Shown here: positions 1 through 11,099 of the stretch, piece by piece | Layout of the letters: each line of letters begins with the position of its first letter | How positions within the stretch are numbered: the first letter of the stretch is position 1 | Origin: Pseudeuparius sepicola | Lineage: Eukaryota > Arthropoda > Insecta > Coleoptera > Anthribidae | Direction: 5' to 3' | NCBI GenBank assembly: GCA_963920635.1 | Contig: OY987302.1 | Coordinates: 42,597,500 to 42,661,499 of the forward strand | Length of the DNA stretch: 64,000 bases | The notes under the pieces: generated by a model | Told to the model about the DNA's origin: nothing | Database searches by the model: none | The model's input: only the letters and a program-made list of their open reading frames with translations | Translations under genes and position numbers: made by a program

Positions 1-187
1 AAAAACAAGTTGGTTTTTCTGTAACACTTTGAAAAAATATTATGGTAAGGATATTTTTGGCTGAGCGAAAGTTTTTGGTTATAAAAAAAATAATTTACCG
101 CAAACATTTAAAACCCTATAGATCCCTAGGGTCCCGTTTAGTTTCAAGTCTCATTTCTGAAACAATGGACAATAAAAGTTAATTTTG

Positions 188-264
188 GTTTTTCCTGGGA
201 TTCGACCATGAAAAGAAAAAACTTACAACAACGTCCTTTTCATGGTCGAATCCCAGGAAAAAAC
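188..264. repeat. Hairpin, 28-bp arms
   Basis: Positions 188-215 are the near-perfect reverse complement of 236-264, with a loop of about 20 bases. The arm core is CCTGGGATTCGACCATG. It may be a tiny foldback MITE or a structured transcript; nothing shows which. The remainder of 1-700 is AT-rich DNA in which I see no gene. A reverse-oriented CACCCTGTATAG around 611-629 looks like the end of a MITE whose other end lies outside the window. Confidence 0.75.
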
Positions 265-706
265 AAAAAATAGCATTTAAATATATACGACCAGGAATTG
301 AATCTTAAATAGGACAATAAAAGTGTAAAATTGAAAATTTCAAGGTTACATATTTTTCAAACGGCTGTACCATACGATGCCGTTTTCTGTACCAAATATT
401 AAGCATAATATGCATGGTGTTCCTGTGGTATACCTATGTCATAAACAAAACTTATGGCAGAAAATATAATTTTATGCAAAAAATTTCATATGAACACAGG
501 TTAAAAAATTCTGAAAATATAGTTATTTAATTGTTTATTTGTTGGCTTTCGAATTTTTTTAAATTTCAGATTAGTATTAAGCTATTTTTTTCCCACCTGG
601 GGTTAAATTTTTTTATATCACCCTGTATAGGTGGTTGAAAATTGCTCAAGCAGCAGAATTTTCTTGTGTAACCTATCATAGTTTTCCTGTTCTAAAAAAT
701 CTAAGC

Positions 707-955
707 ATTCTAGCGTTGACTGATATATAGGGTTAACTATCACTTAGTACAAAAATTTAAGTGATAGTTAACCCTGTATTATTAGAGACTGCTCACGGCT
801 GTCACGTCTGACACATTTTTGGCTCACCATGCGCTTTCCGGAGATAAAATACAATGCAAAATACATTGTTAGCCATCAGAGCCATCTGTTTTCCAGGACA
901 TAAAAGTATAGCCGTGAGAAGTCTTTATGAATACGTCAGTCAACGATTCTAGGAC
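707..955. mobile_element. Foldback MITE, copy 1
   Basis: The left part (around 707-803, with TAGCGTTGACTGA and CTGCTCACGGCTGTC) pairs with the right part (907-953, with AGCCGTGAGAAGTCTTTATGA and GTCAGTCAACG). The left half recurs at 35235-35332, which shows that it is a dispersed family. A second hairpin is nested in the left arm at 729-775. No coding capacity is seen. Confidence 0.6.
729..775. repeat. Nested perfect hairpin
   Basis: An 18-bp perfect stem (AGGGTTAACTATCACTTA at 729-746 and its reverse complement at 758-775) surrounds an 11-base loop. It interrupts the left arm of the foldback element at 707-955, so it probably inserted later or is a structured internal motif. Confidence 0.75.
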
Positions 956-1640
956 AAATTATTGAGGAACTTTTTTATGTAAAATTGAATGGGAATTATC
1001 GAGAACCCAGCAGATAGTTCAAATATGACATAGGCATGTGTAACTTTTGCGAAAATGGATACAACTTACTTGCCTCAACGCCACCGGGCAATTAAGAGAA
1101 CTGGTAGTGACTGGGTCTTATTTTCTTCCATGTTGTTATAAACTGCACCAAATAACAGATTCGTACATTTCGTGTCGGTATCTTTCTTATCTAAATTAAT
1201 TTTTTGTTTAAAATGATATTTTCTGCCGAGGTTAGTACAGGCATGTTGCATGGCAACTTTTGGACCAATCCACGCACAGCTAGGGAATGACGTCAGCCAG
1301 TATGCCCGTTTAAAAATTTATAGGAAATGAAATTTGAAAAACCCGAGATATTCTTATTGCCATGCAACCTATTTATACCTATACTAACCTTGATTTTCCA
1401 TCAGTTTTATTTATAACATTTACAATCTTCGACACCTTGTATATCGGTGGTTTCGGAAAAATGATTAGATTTAAAGATTGCAAAAATATACATTGTGTTT
1501 TGGTTAAGAAATCGTAAGCCCTGTATGTCACGGTTTTTGGAACACCTTGTAGAAAGTTCGATACAAGTTGTGTATACGATTAGAACTAATTATCTAACCT
1601 TAAAAACCAAAAAGTTAAGACGGTGACAAACTCAATCCCC
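956..1640. other. AT-rich DNA, no gene seen
   Basis: No coding signal or recognisable family is seen here. ACACCTTGTA occurs twice (near 1430 and 1542), which resembles degraded ends of CAGGGTG-type MITEs. Confidence 0.5.
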
Positions 1641-2400
1641 CTGTACACTGTAGCGAGGTTTTGGGCCTTAGATGTTGTTTAGCCTCTTTTTATCGTCTTC
1701 TGCTCAGGCGCCAGGAGTGGTACTCGTGCGGTCCAGAATTCGTCGAGTCAGGGAAGTTTGCAGGAGGGTGAAATCAAACCAGCAGTTCACACCGGTGACA
1801 GCTACAGAGGCAAGCCTAGAGTTTTATTAGCAAAATCTTAGTAGCGGAGCTGACCCTCGGCTCTGAACGGCTGGATAGGACAGTCCCGCTACTCTATAGC
1901 GGTGCTCTCCTAGCAGCGATCGGCTATTTGGCGGCGTAGGGCAGCCCCGGCATAGATCTCCCGGCACTACCCGAGCAACGGTCGGATTTATCGGCTCGGT
2001 GATGCGGGATAGCTACGTCAAATATCTAACGGTTCTTTCCAACAGCGGTCAGGCGGATAGAAAGATGACAACCCGTCAAATAACTAACGGTGTCGGTCTT
2101 TTCTACCTGGTAGGCGGAAGACACCAGAGGGAATGGCCGATCACTTCTTATTACCAGCGGACTAGGACCCGGCGGTTAGATATCGACTCCCAGCGCCATC
2201 TATCGGCAGTTCCGGCGGACACATTTGAACTAGCGGCCGCCGGCTAGATGCGTCCGTGGTACCCTCTATCGGCGGTTCGGGCGGACACTTTTGGACTAGG
2301 GCTTCGCGGTAAGATGTAACGTTTGCCGGCATGGACTTAGCGGTGAGAAGTAAGCGGAAAACTCGGCAAAATTTCATGGGGAAAATTCTGAATTACGGAT
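1641..2400. repeat. Unclassified GC-richer dispersed repeat, copy A
   Basis: Two blocks recur, diverged, near 25069-25175 and 26150-26890. One is the GATGTTGTTTRGCC...GGCGCCAGGAGTG block near 1670-1720. The other is the TTAGATATCGACT...CAGCGCCATCTATCGGC block near 2177-2215. It could be an LTR or a non-autonomous element; no protein motif was found. The short open frames inside it are not conserved between the copies, so I do not call them genes. Confidence 0.6.
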
Positions 2401-2806
2401 TCGGAGAAAAATAATCTTTGGTTATTTCTCTGAGATTACGGCCAACTATAGAGGGACAAAGAACGTTGTAGTTCTTGGACATGCAGGTTATGGAATGGAG
2501 CTTCAGTTATAATGCTTCCATTTCGTAATTATTACAATGCAACTGGAAATTGTCAGAACAGGTTTTTTCATGTAGGTATGGAAAACCATTTTCTTATCAA
2601 AGCAGATTTCTATTTTTAAATTTATTTAGCCATTTTATTCTCTTAACCAAAGTATTTTCTATGTATAGTAACAAAATTTTATTATTCATAAAAAAATAGG
2701 ATTTGCCTTTACTTGAAGCAAGTGTTTTTGCTTGTACCATTTGCTTTTGTGCTAATGCCTCATTTTCATTCATACAGCCCTTTATTGAAAAAACTATACA
2801 CCTTGG

Positions 2807-4579
2807 CAGGGCCGTACCTAGTGAAAATTTTTGGGGAGGGTTCAGGATCGGCTCAAACTTTTGTGGGGCTGGGTGCCAAATGAAAGTGAGGGGCCCGGCA
2901 AGGAATTATTTAATCCATTAAGAACAAATTTTTGAGAATTGATACACCACTAGAATAGTATATTTTTTGCATGCCACTTTTTAAATAAGTAGGCTGGGCA
3001 ATGAGTTTAGATCACTTTAGTGACGTATACAGTGTATACACAACGAAAATACAAGTATTCCCGAAAGTTGGTGCATGTTTGATAATCATATTAGGCGCAC
3101 TTAGAATGGTTGCAAATCAAACAGCATACAGGGTAGGTCAAAAAAATATGTATAAAAATTGTACAAGAGTAAAGTACCCTTATTTCAAAAAATTCAGCAA
3201 AATGTTATTAAGGAAAGTTGTCTAGGATTAAAAGTTATGCCTAAATACCAAGGCATGGCCTCCTAAGAAAAAAAAATATTTTTTTGAAAAACATTAATAA
3301 GGAATCTCCTAAAAAAAATTATTTTAATATTCACCCTAAACAGTTTCATAAATCGTTCAAAATTAAATCAATTTCGCATAACTTTGTTGGAATTGAAGCA
3401 TATTTGAAAAATTAACTTAGATTTTTAATTTTTTAGGGAATCACGAACGATATTAAACAAACAAAACTTTAAAATTTCGCAAATATTCTTCTGAACAAGG
3501 TAAAATATTAGTAATGATAATGTGTATATTAAAAAACTCTCATTTAAATTGCAAAATTTTTATTTTTAATGTTTATTAAGAAACTGTGGAAATTAATTGA
3601 CAAAAAAAACCTTTTGCTGAATTTTATGAAATAAGGGTAGGTACTTTACTCTTGAACAATTTTTATATTTTTTGACCTACCCTGTATGATGTTTAACTTG
3701 CAACCACTCTAAGTGCACCTAATATGATTATTGAACATGCATAAACTTTCGGCAATATCTGTATTTTGGTTATGCAATTAACAAAAAAAGTCCCATATGT
3801 TGCACACTGTATAGAAATTAATTTCGTGTGGAGAGGGACAATTTTTGTGATTTTTTTTGAAACAAATGTGTTTAAAATAATTCTATAAAATGCGCCACAG
3901 GCGAAATTTTTTAATAATGTTAAGGAAACTTACTTAAAATTAGTCTTAGGAAATCCCGATAGCTTCAGATTTTCAAGCTGCAGTGAATATTTTCAAATTC
4001 TTAAATGGTTTCGGCCCCGCCTTTTTAAATACGCTACTAACTGGATAACCCTGTAGGACGGGGTTAGACCAGTGGCTGTTGAAGTTGAAATAGCTTTAAG
4101 GTTTTAAAAACCTACTATTATATAATGATTTTTAATAAAAAACTAACACAGCTTTAAGTTGAACAAGTTTAACATTAAAACTTGAAAATATTTAATTATA
4201 ATAATAGCTGAATATTCCTTCTCGCATTTATACCTATCCCTTTTCTACTTATTTGATTTCTCATTATTACGGATATATTCCTACACATTCTTCGCCTGGC
4301 CTGACGACACATATTGCCAATAGGTATGGTAAAAGATTTCTTCGCGCCACTTTCCTAACTGAACCATTCATAAAAATAATAAATAAATCTTCAAATAGAA
4401 ATAAGTACTAATCTATTCATATATGGGAATCCCATATTCTCCTAATCCATGGCGCACGGAGCCATGCACCACCGTTCACCGTTTACTCTAGTGGTGGTGC
4501 AAAAGCATATAAAATGGTGGTATTTCGGGGAGGGGGGGGGCGGTTTGAACCCCCAAAACCCCCCTCAGATACAGCCCTG
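2807..4579. mobile_element. Non-autonomous hAT element with 8-bp TSD
   Basis: The left end CAGGGCCGTACCTAG (2807-2821) matches the reverse complement of the right end, CAGGGCTGTATCTGA (4579-4565), at 11 of 15 positions. Both ends are flanked by the identical 8-mer CACCTTGG (2799-2806 and 4580-4587). An 8-bp duplication with CAGGG termini is diagnostic of hAT elements. No transposase is left. A separate TA-flanked MITE is nested at 3030-3809. The C- and G-runs near 4524-4565 belong to the right subterminal region. Confidence 0.88.
3030..3809. mobile_element. Foldback MITE nested in the hAT element
   Basis: The ends CAGTGTAT and (reverse complement) CAGTGTGC are each flanked by TA (3028-3029 and 3810-3811), as expected for Tc1/mariner-type MITEs. 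The arms are long: blocks around 3060-3210 (TTAGGCGCACTTAGA, ACAGGGTAGGTCAAA) reappear inverted at 3620-3770. The centre is A/T-rich and non-coding. Confidence 0.8.
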
Positions 4580-5106
4580 CACCTTGGTACAAACGTTCTT
4601 CGGTATTTTAGAATGCCAAAAATGAAGTTAAGAAAGGAAGTCAGAGGCCTACAAAAGTTGCCGGGTAGAGACCCCGATTTCTTGCTCTGTACGTGGCTGT
4701 AGTGTAAATAGGTAGGGGAAGTTTACCTAAAATGGGATACTGTGGTAAAACGGGATACTTTAATTATTTGGTAGTACATGCAGCGCCATCTGTTGTACAA
4801 TTGACCTAATACTTCCTCTCATTGTATTAGTAACTTTGAGCAGTTTGACCAAAATCGTGAGAAGTGCAACGCGGCTAGGTGAGTTTTTAAGTTTTTAACA
4901 TATTTCTTGTAAAACTTTGCAACTACAAACATAAGCTTTTTGTCTTTATGGCCAATGAGATGACGGCAATATTTTTTTTTACCACTTGCTAGGACATAAA
5001 CGACCACTCAACGTATGAAATTTTAAGGTTAATTCCTATATTGAAAACGTGTAGGCATTGTTTGTTTACATGTTGGTGTGTTGATAAAATGGGACGCGGC
5101 ATGTGC

Positions 5107-5136
5107 TTCTAAAATGGGATGTATCCCATTTTAGAA
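5107..5136. promoter_or_regulatory. Perfect 30-bp palindrome in the pogo 5' region
   Basis: TTCTAAAATGGGAT, then GT, then the exact reverse complement. The half-site is the core of the element's terminal repeat. It sits about 90 bp before the transposase start, so it may bind transposase for strand synapsis or autoregulation; this role is inferred. Confidence 0.6.
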
Positions 5137-5228
5137 ACACAATGCTCGTTTTTTGTTTTAATTAAGATTGCGGTGAAAATTGTTGGAATTTTTGTTTTTA
5201 TTTCAGAACCAAGTTATTATTATGAAAT

Positions 5229-7164
5229 ATGGCACCTCGTCAGTCTTGGTCCGAGGAAGGAATGGCGTAAGCAATTAGATCGGTTTCAAGTGGCAAATAT
5301 GGTTACTTAAAAGCAGCAAAAGTTTTTTCGGTACCAAAAAGTACCCTTGAGCGGAGAGTGAAAAACTTGAATAAAAAAATTACCGGGCATGAAAAAGGCT
5401 TGGGAAGTAGACGACGAACTTTTTCGCGCCGAATGGAAGAACAACTAGTTGACTACGTAAAAACTATGGAAAGCATGCTTTTTGGATTGACGTCTACAGA
5501 TGTGCGTAGGTTGGCGTTTCAGTTAGCGGAAAGAAACAATTTGGAACACTATTTTAATAAAAATAAAAAAATGGCTGGATGGGTTTGGCTCCGATCATTT
5601 ATGAAAAGAAATCACCTTTCCCTGAGGAGACCTGAAGCAACATCGGCAGCTCGCGCTAGGGGTTTCAACAGAACTGCCGTGAACAAATTTTTTGATTTGC
5701 TGGAGCCCTTGCAAAATAAATATGCGTATGCACCCTCCAGAATATTTAACGTTGATGAGACGGGCTTAACAACTGTGCAGGGGCGTCCATCTAAGGTGAT
5801 TGCAATGAAAGGTAGGAAGCAAGTAGGAACGCTAACCTCAGCAGAACGGGGAACACTATGCACTGCGGTAATATGCATGAGTGCTGCAGGGACATACGTT
5901 CCACCTATGGTCATTTTCTCACGAGTTCGCGTCAAGGAAGAGTTTTCGATTGGGCTACCCCCCGAATCCATGCCTGTCATCCTTCTGGTTGGATGCAATT
6001 GACTCTGTTCGAAAAGTGGTTCAACCATTTTTTACAATCTACCAATGCGTCAAAAGAAAATCCTATGTTGCTTATAATGGACGGCCATAAAACTCATACT
6101 CAAAACATAGTTGTGATAGAAAAAGCCAGGGATCACGGTGTTACAATATTGTGCTTACCACCACATTGTAGCCATCGCATGCAACCGCTTGACGTTTCAT
6201 TTATGGCACCTCTATCGGCATACTACATACAGTCAAGAGGTTGAAACATTTCTGAGGAACAATCCAGGTAGAGTCGTCACAATTTACTAAATAGGCAGAT
6301 TATTTGGAAAGGCCTACTTAAGGGCATCAACACCTAACAATGCAATTCATGGTTTTGAGAAAACTGGCTTATTTCCCGTTAATCGTCACGTTTTCACTGA
6401 CGATATGTTTATAGCTGCTGATCCCACCGATCAGCCAGAAAATGAATCAACCGTAACGGAAGAGGGGTCACCAGAAAGAGAGACACAATTTCCAATCAGG
6501 CATCAAACACCACCTCCATCGACTTCATATTCGATCCATCAAAAGCTGTCTCAATCAAAATCAACTCGTCCTCGTGAGTCAGATGACAGCTTCTCCAGTG
6601 ATGATGAGAAACCTCTGGCCAATATCCTTCAAGAATGTGTTTCACCAGAAATGATTCAACCATACCCAAAAGCAGCATCAAGAAGGCCTGCGAAAACTGC
6701 AAACAGAGGTAAAGCCGCTATCTTAACGAGCACACCTTATAAGGATGAATTGAATGCCAATATAGAGGCGAAACGACGTGTAGTGCCAAAAAGTAAAATG
6801 CCATCTTTGAAAGGAAAGAGACTATCAAAGGGAAAAGCAGTAAAGAAAATGTCCAAACCACCGGAAAATAGTTCAACCGAGAAGAAGACTGATGAAGCAA
6901 CAAACAAGACTGGAGACCAAAAAGATGCGAATGGGAAAAACAATACCAAAGACAAAGATATAAAAAAAAATAGACATAACCAAAGAAAATATTGACAATG
7001 ACGAAAATCCTTTGTGCTTTTACTGTGAAGTAGATTTTCTAAGCAGCAAACCTGGTGAGCAGTGGATTCGATGCAGTTCCTGCCAGAGATTGGTCCACGA
7101 AGCTTGCGGTGTATCAAACAACGAAGCCAGTTATTTCATATGTGATCTTTGCTTGGAAATATAA
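5229..7164 (+). pseudogene. pogo/Tigger transposase with C-terminal PHD-like finger, broken
   Basis: This encoded a DDE/D transposase for cut-and-paste movement at TA sites. The start at 5229 opens a psq-type helix-turn-helix (MAPRQSWSEEGMA..AIRSV, then LKAAKVFSVPKSTLERRVK). A CENP-B-like second DNA-binding region follows, with WVWLRSFMKRNHLSLRRPEA near 5575-5635. The catalytic acidic residues are visible as NVDETG (Asp at 5754), MDGHKTH (Asp at 6080) and MQPLDV (Asp at 6191), the D,D,D type. After an S/P/K-rich linker (6405-6990), the last 57 codons (6994-7164) show CxxC, CxxC, HxxxC and CxxC, a PHD-like zinc finger. Lesions: in-frame TAA at 5268 in the first helix; frameshifts near 5975 and 6230; TAA at 6288 inside the IGRLFGKAY motif; a shift near an A-run at about 6960-6993. 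It cannot make a full protein. Confidence 0.9.
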
Positions 7165-7429
7165 TCCCATTTTAGATACACTACTGATCCCGTTTTAGAT
7201 TCATATGTTCCTAAAATGGGAAATTTGACTCGCGGAAGAAAATTTTTTTTTGTTCTATGTTTAATACTTTCATACGTTATATTTATGTTTTGAATAAAGT
7301 TATGTTTGGTATATTCATCATGAGGGATGTTCCTGATTTTGTACTTAAACTTTTTTTTTAATTAGGTCCAAACCTTAAGTATCCCATTTTAGGTAAACTT
7401 CCCCTACTTTAAAAACCCATTCGGCTCGA

Positions 7430-7960
7430 GATCGTACCAGTGTAAATCGGGCAAAACCATTCTTCTCGCCCCGAAATCATCAACCGGTTGTTATTACCTG
7501 CGTTTCCCTGTTTTCATCCCGACAATCGGAGGACACCCGCGATCAAAAATTTTACCGCCCCCCCGGCTTGGCACCTGACACTCCCCCGACCGCGCGCGCG
7601 CGCGCCGCCCCCTCCCCCCCTCCCCGCCCCCTCCGTTCTCCGGGTGCTCCGCAGTCGCGGCCCGGCCGCCCATGGAGCCCCACCGGCGGCGACGCCCCCC
7701 CTGCCCCAGCAGCAGCAGGAGCCATGTCCGTCCGTTGCCGTCCCCGTCCGTCCACCGGCCGCGGCCGGCGCGTCCGCTTGCCGCCGCCCACCCCGCTTAG
7801 TAGCATCAGTGCGTAGTGGCTAGAGCTGTGGCGGCGGCGCTGCCGTGCGGCGGCGGCGCGGCGCCGCGGGCCCCCGGGGGCACTAGGTCCCCCGGCCGCG
7901 GCGGCGGCCGCCCGCCATGTTTGCTATGACGGAGTATTTTGGCGAGTTCGCGTTGCCAAG
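7430..7960 (+). promoter_or_regulatory. CpG island promoter and 5' UTR
   Basis: About 500 bp is extremely rich in CpG and C/G runs (for example CCGCGCGCGCGCGCG near 7595 and GGCGGCGGCGCGGCGCCGCG near 7848), unlike the AT-rich surroundings. A TCAGT initiator-like pentamer lies at 7806-7810. The island ends exactly at a small coding exon with a splice donor. This is the best promoter candidate in the window. The reading frames inside it on both strands are by-products of GC bias (no stop codons) and are not called. Confidence 0.75.
7917..7960 (+). CDS. Candidate first coding exon, peptide MFAMTEYFGEFALPR
   Basis: An ATG in a good context (GCCGCCATGT) begins 14 codons plus two bases, ending CCAAG at a GTAAAC donor (intron from 7961, phase 2). 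A second ATG lies four codons in. The case for real coding comes from two copies at 17159-17196 and 19527-19588, which encode the related MMEYFGEVAAIPR, end at the same donor context (CCAAG|GTAA) and share the phase. Several differences are silent (GAG/GAA, GGC/GGA, GAG/GAA). I do not recognise the gene. It lies at the edge of the CpG island, as expected for a first exon; the rest of the gene should be downstream, and no second exon could be identified in this window. Confidence 0.6.
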
Positions 7961-8195
7961 GTAAACAGAACGCGCGCGGACGGCGGCGGTGGGGGTGCTG
8001 GTGCGTTTCTCTTGTGGAAGCGCCGAAGGGGCAAAATTGTGCATGTTTTTTTTTCAAGTCGACCGTTCGAGTTTTTTATACGATGCTACCTAGGATCAGT
8101 ATAATACCGAAAAATATTGCTAGTTTGTTCTATAAACCCTTTTATGTGGAGTTCAGAAGAAAAATATACAACATGTTAATTTTTTTTTAAATATA

Positions 8196-9039
8196 CAGTG
8201 TGTCCCCAGATGGGGTACCGCACTCTTGTAAAGTTTCTTATATTTATTTTTTCGAGAAAAAGTCATTCTTGATAAAAAAAAAGTTGTTTGCTCTTAAAAT
8301 AAGATTGGCATGAAAAAAGTTAACATTGCTTATACTGGGTGACATTAATTAGCATAATAGTAAACTGCCTCCATTTTTGTAGAGGTACTGAAAAAAGTTT
8401 GAAGAAAATTTGTTCAGCGTGGTAAGCTACTTATGTGTACAAAATTTAAAAGCGTTAGGCCTACATTAATTTTTTTATTTTTCTTGTTTTTCTTCGCTTA
8501 AATGGTTTCCTGTAAAAACGGTATTAACAAAAGTTACTCATAGTAGGAAACCATCTATGATAAAAAAAAAATGACAATCCTGGCTTATTTTGAGTTTCCT
8601 CCAATATTTTTCAAAATACAAAATACGCCTAGAATTGCTAAATTTTGTCATCATGTGCAGTTTTTCATTCTGGGTCATTTTTGTTAATACAGTTTTGTCA
8701 TACTATTTACAGAAAAAAATTTAATCGAAGGAAAACAAGAAAAAATCAAAATGGGCCTAACGCTTTTAAATTTTGTACACCTAAGTAACTTACCACGTTG
8801 TACAATTTTTCTTTATAACTTTTTTCACTATCTTTACAAATAGAGGCAGTTTATTCTTATGCTAATCAACGTTTTTTCAGTTTTCTGGTCACCCAGTATA
8901 AGTAATGTTAACTTTTTCCATGACAATCTCATTATAATAACAAGCAGACTTTTTTTTATCGAGAATAACTTTTCCTCGAAAAGTCAAATATGTATAAGAA
9001 ACTTTACAAGAGTGCGGTATCCCATCTGAGGACACACTG
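8196..9039. mobile_element. Foldback MITE, CAGTGTGTCC ends
   Basis: The left end CAGTGTGTCCCCAGATGGGG and the reverse-complemented right end CAGTGTGTCCTCAGATGGGA agree at 18 of 20 positions and continue into long arms (ACCGCACTCTTGTAAAGTTTCTTA). TA flanks both ends (8194-8195 and 9040-9041). Arm homology continues for about 280 bp. It is non-coding and lies in what would be the first intron of the candidate gene at 7917. Confidence 0.88.
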
Positions 9040-9044
9040 TATGT

Positions 9045-9815
9045 TTTGTTTTCTCAATATTTACCAAACTAGTTGAGATATTGTGGTAGGTACACAATAT
9101 AATGACCATGGTTAATATCAAACACCTTAAACCAGAGGTGGAAAAGTGGGTAGTAGGTACATATATTTTTTAAAAAATGGAATCACCTTGTACAGTATTT
9201 TTTAATGAAGATTTTACTTTTGAACAAAAATGTCCTCTCGGCATTTTTTCGTATGTGTTACGATTTCATGGCAAAATTGATTTTCGAATTATTTCAAGGT
9301 ATTTCAACTAAATTGTTTGTTCCATAAGTATATTCCAATAAACGTACCCATTTAAGGCCATAATTTTCAAAATACAGAGCGTTACATAAATGCTATCTTC
9401 CTCAAATGTTGTAGACCAGGTACTTTTCTTAAAAAAAATGGCCTTTATTGAAAAAAGTTACTTTCTTTAAATTAAGAGACACATTTCTTCTCGTTTCTTC
9501 TAGTCTGCTTATAATTTGGTATGGTTTATTTTTCTTAAATACCTAAATAATTCGAAATGTACCTACGAAAAAATGACGAGTCGATATTTTTGTTTACAAT
9601 TAAAATCAACACAAAAAAACACAAATAAATTACTATACTATACAAGGTAATCCAATTTTATTAATAATAAATATACTAATTACCCACTTATCCGCCACTG
9701 GTTATTTAAGTTGTTTGATATTAACAGGTTTTATGCCAACCCCTGCCGTTATATTATCGTGTACCAAACATGACTTAAATTGCTCAACTAGTTTAGTAAA
9801 TATTCAGTAAACCCA
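9045..9815. mobile_element. Foldback MITE, diverged
   Basis: Blocks at 9052-9075 (AATATTTACCAAACTAGTTGAG), 9108-9160 (GTTAATATCAAACA, GGTGGAAAAGTGGGTA) and 9225-9260 return in reverse order and orientation at 9560-9810. The arms are diverged, so this copy is older than its left neighbour. The exact termini and target duplication were not resolved. Confidence 0.65.
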
Positions 9816-10245
9816 ACATAGGTATATTTTTAAAACTTTAACAGTATGCATCCTTCTTAAAAGGCCCCCAAAATAAAACACTTTTTAGAAGGAACTGCCA
9901 ACATTTTTCGATATTATATCTACTGGTCCTAAGAGTTTCTGTATTTAAAACTGTACATATTCGAGTTTTTCAGTTTTTCACATAATAAGAGCTATACATA
10001 CAGGTGGTCCATTAGCAACATAGAGCAGCTGCATCATATTTTGTGCCAAAATATTACTGTTGAGCTTAACAACTAGCGGTCAAATCTCAATGAATACCTA
10101 CGACTGTACAAGTGTAGGGCGATGAAGTTTTTTTTAATTGAATTATGTCTTTATATCCCATAATCAAGCTACTGAACTGAATTATTGTAACACTGATATA
10201 CTTGTAGGGGTGGAAATAAGCTAAGATGTCAATTTCCAATTATTT

Positions 10246-10865
10246 CACAGAGGTCGCAACTTACGCTGTTTTTGGATCGTGCTTTAATTAATATTTTTAG
10301 GTTGTTTTTAGTCTTGCAGGTTCCTCATTTTAGTGCACTTTTTTATCCTAAAATAAAAATATATACTTGTTTCATAACGACAAAATCAACCATTTGCATT
10401 GAAGTTGGCCAAGTATGTCGCAAAACACCTTATAATTTGAAAAATAAAATTGTCATCTACCGAATTTAAATGTTACAGGTATATCTTTATTAAAAATTAA
10501 AAAAAAAAGCCAAATATGTATTGGATAAAACACTATTAGTTTCCTTGAAATATAGCGTGTCAAAATTTTGTAGAGTTCAATCCGTTCTACATATTTTCCA
10601 TTTTGAAACCGAAAATTTTCTAATACACTGTTCCTAGGGATTTTTTTCCATTTAAGTGGTACAATTTTGAAAGCGATAGGTTAAAATTTTATTTGAACGC
10701 AAACGGTTTATTTTATCGTTATAAAACAAGTATACACTTTTGTTAAATAGCGAAAAGATGCACTAAAATTATGTACCTGCAAGACCAAAAGATAACCTCA
10801 AAAAAGTTTCGTGTGAAAGTACGAACCAAAAACAGCGCCAATAGCGCCCTCTGAGAGATACGTAT
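10246..10865. repeat. Long diverged inverted repeat (probable MITE)
   Basis: CTTGCAGGTTCC..TTTTAGTGCA near 10312-10340 and ATATATACTTGTTTCATAACGA near 10358-10380 recur inverted at 10700-10790. The block CGCTGTTTTTGG recurs inverted near 10828. A CACCCTGTACA end at about 11062-11073 may be the right terminus of the same element. No gene is seen in 9816-11100. Confidence 0.55.
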
Positions 10866-11099
10866 AAATTGCCAAAAAACACAGTATTGCCAAATTTCAG
10901 TTTAGCAGCTTGATTAGTTTGATAGATTCAATTTCAAAAAAGAACTTCAACGCTTTGTAACTCTTCAACAAACAACATTTCTATAAGGCACATTTTGAGG
11001 CTCAATCGTCATATTTTGATTCCCCCTATCTCCGGTTTCGGGATTTCCTATCCCCAATGAATCACCCTGTACACATTCGTGCGTAACCAAAACGTCTAA

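Larger units (their letters stand above)
4715..7404 (+). mobile_element. pogo/Tigger-type DNA transposon, nearly full length
   Basis: The termini are identical 27-bp inverted repeats beginning GGGGAAGTTTACCTAAAATG (4715-4741 and 7378-7404), each flanked by TA (4713-4714 and 7405-7406). TA duplication with such ends is typical of the pogo branch of Tc1/mariner. The AAAATGGGAT core repeats internally: a perfect 30-bp palindrome at 5107-5136, a copy near 5090, and three copies at about 7163-7222. These are plausible transposase-binding sites. The element holds one transposase gene, now broken. Identical ends with a decayed gene suggest fairly recent movement driven in trans. Confidence 0.92.

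Noticed and set aside
6496..7117. Reverse frames of 61-126 codons
   Set aside because: Antisense shadows of the pogo transposase linker region.
7488..8057. Open frames on both strands across the CpG island
   Set aside because: P/R/A-rich products of GC bias, overlapping each other on both strands; only the short exon at 7917-7960 has paralogues and a shared donor.
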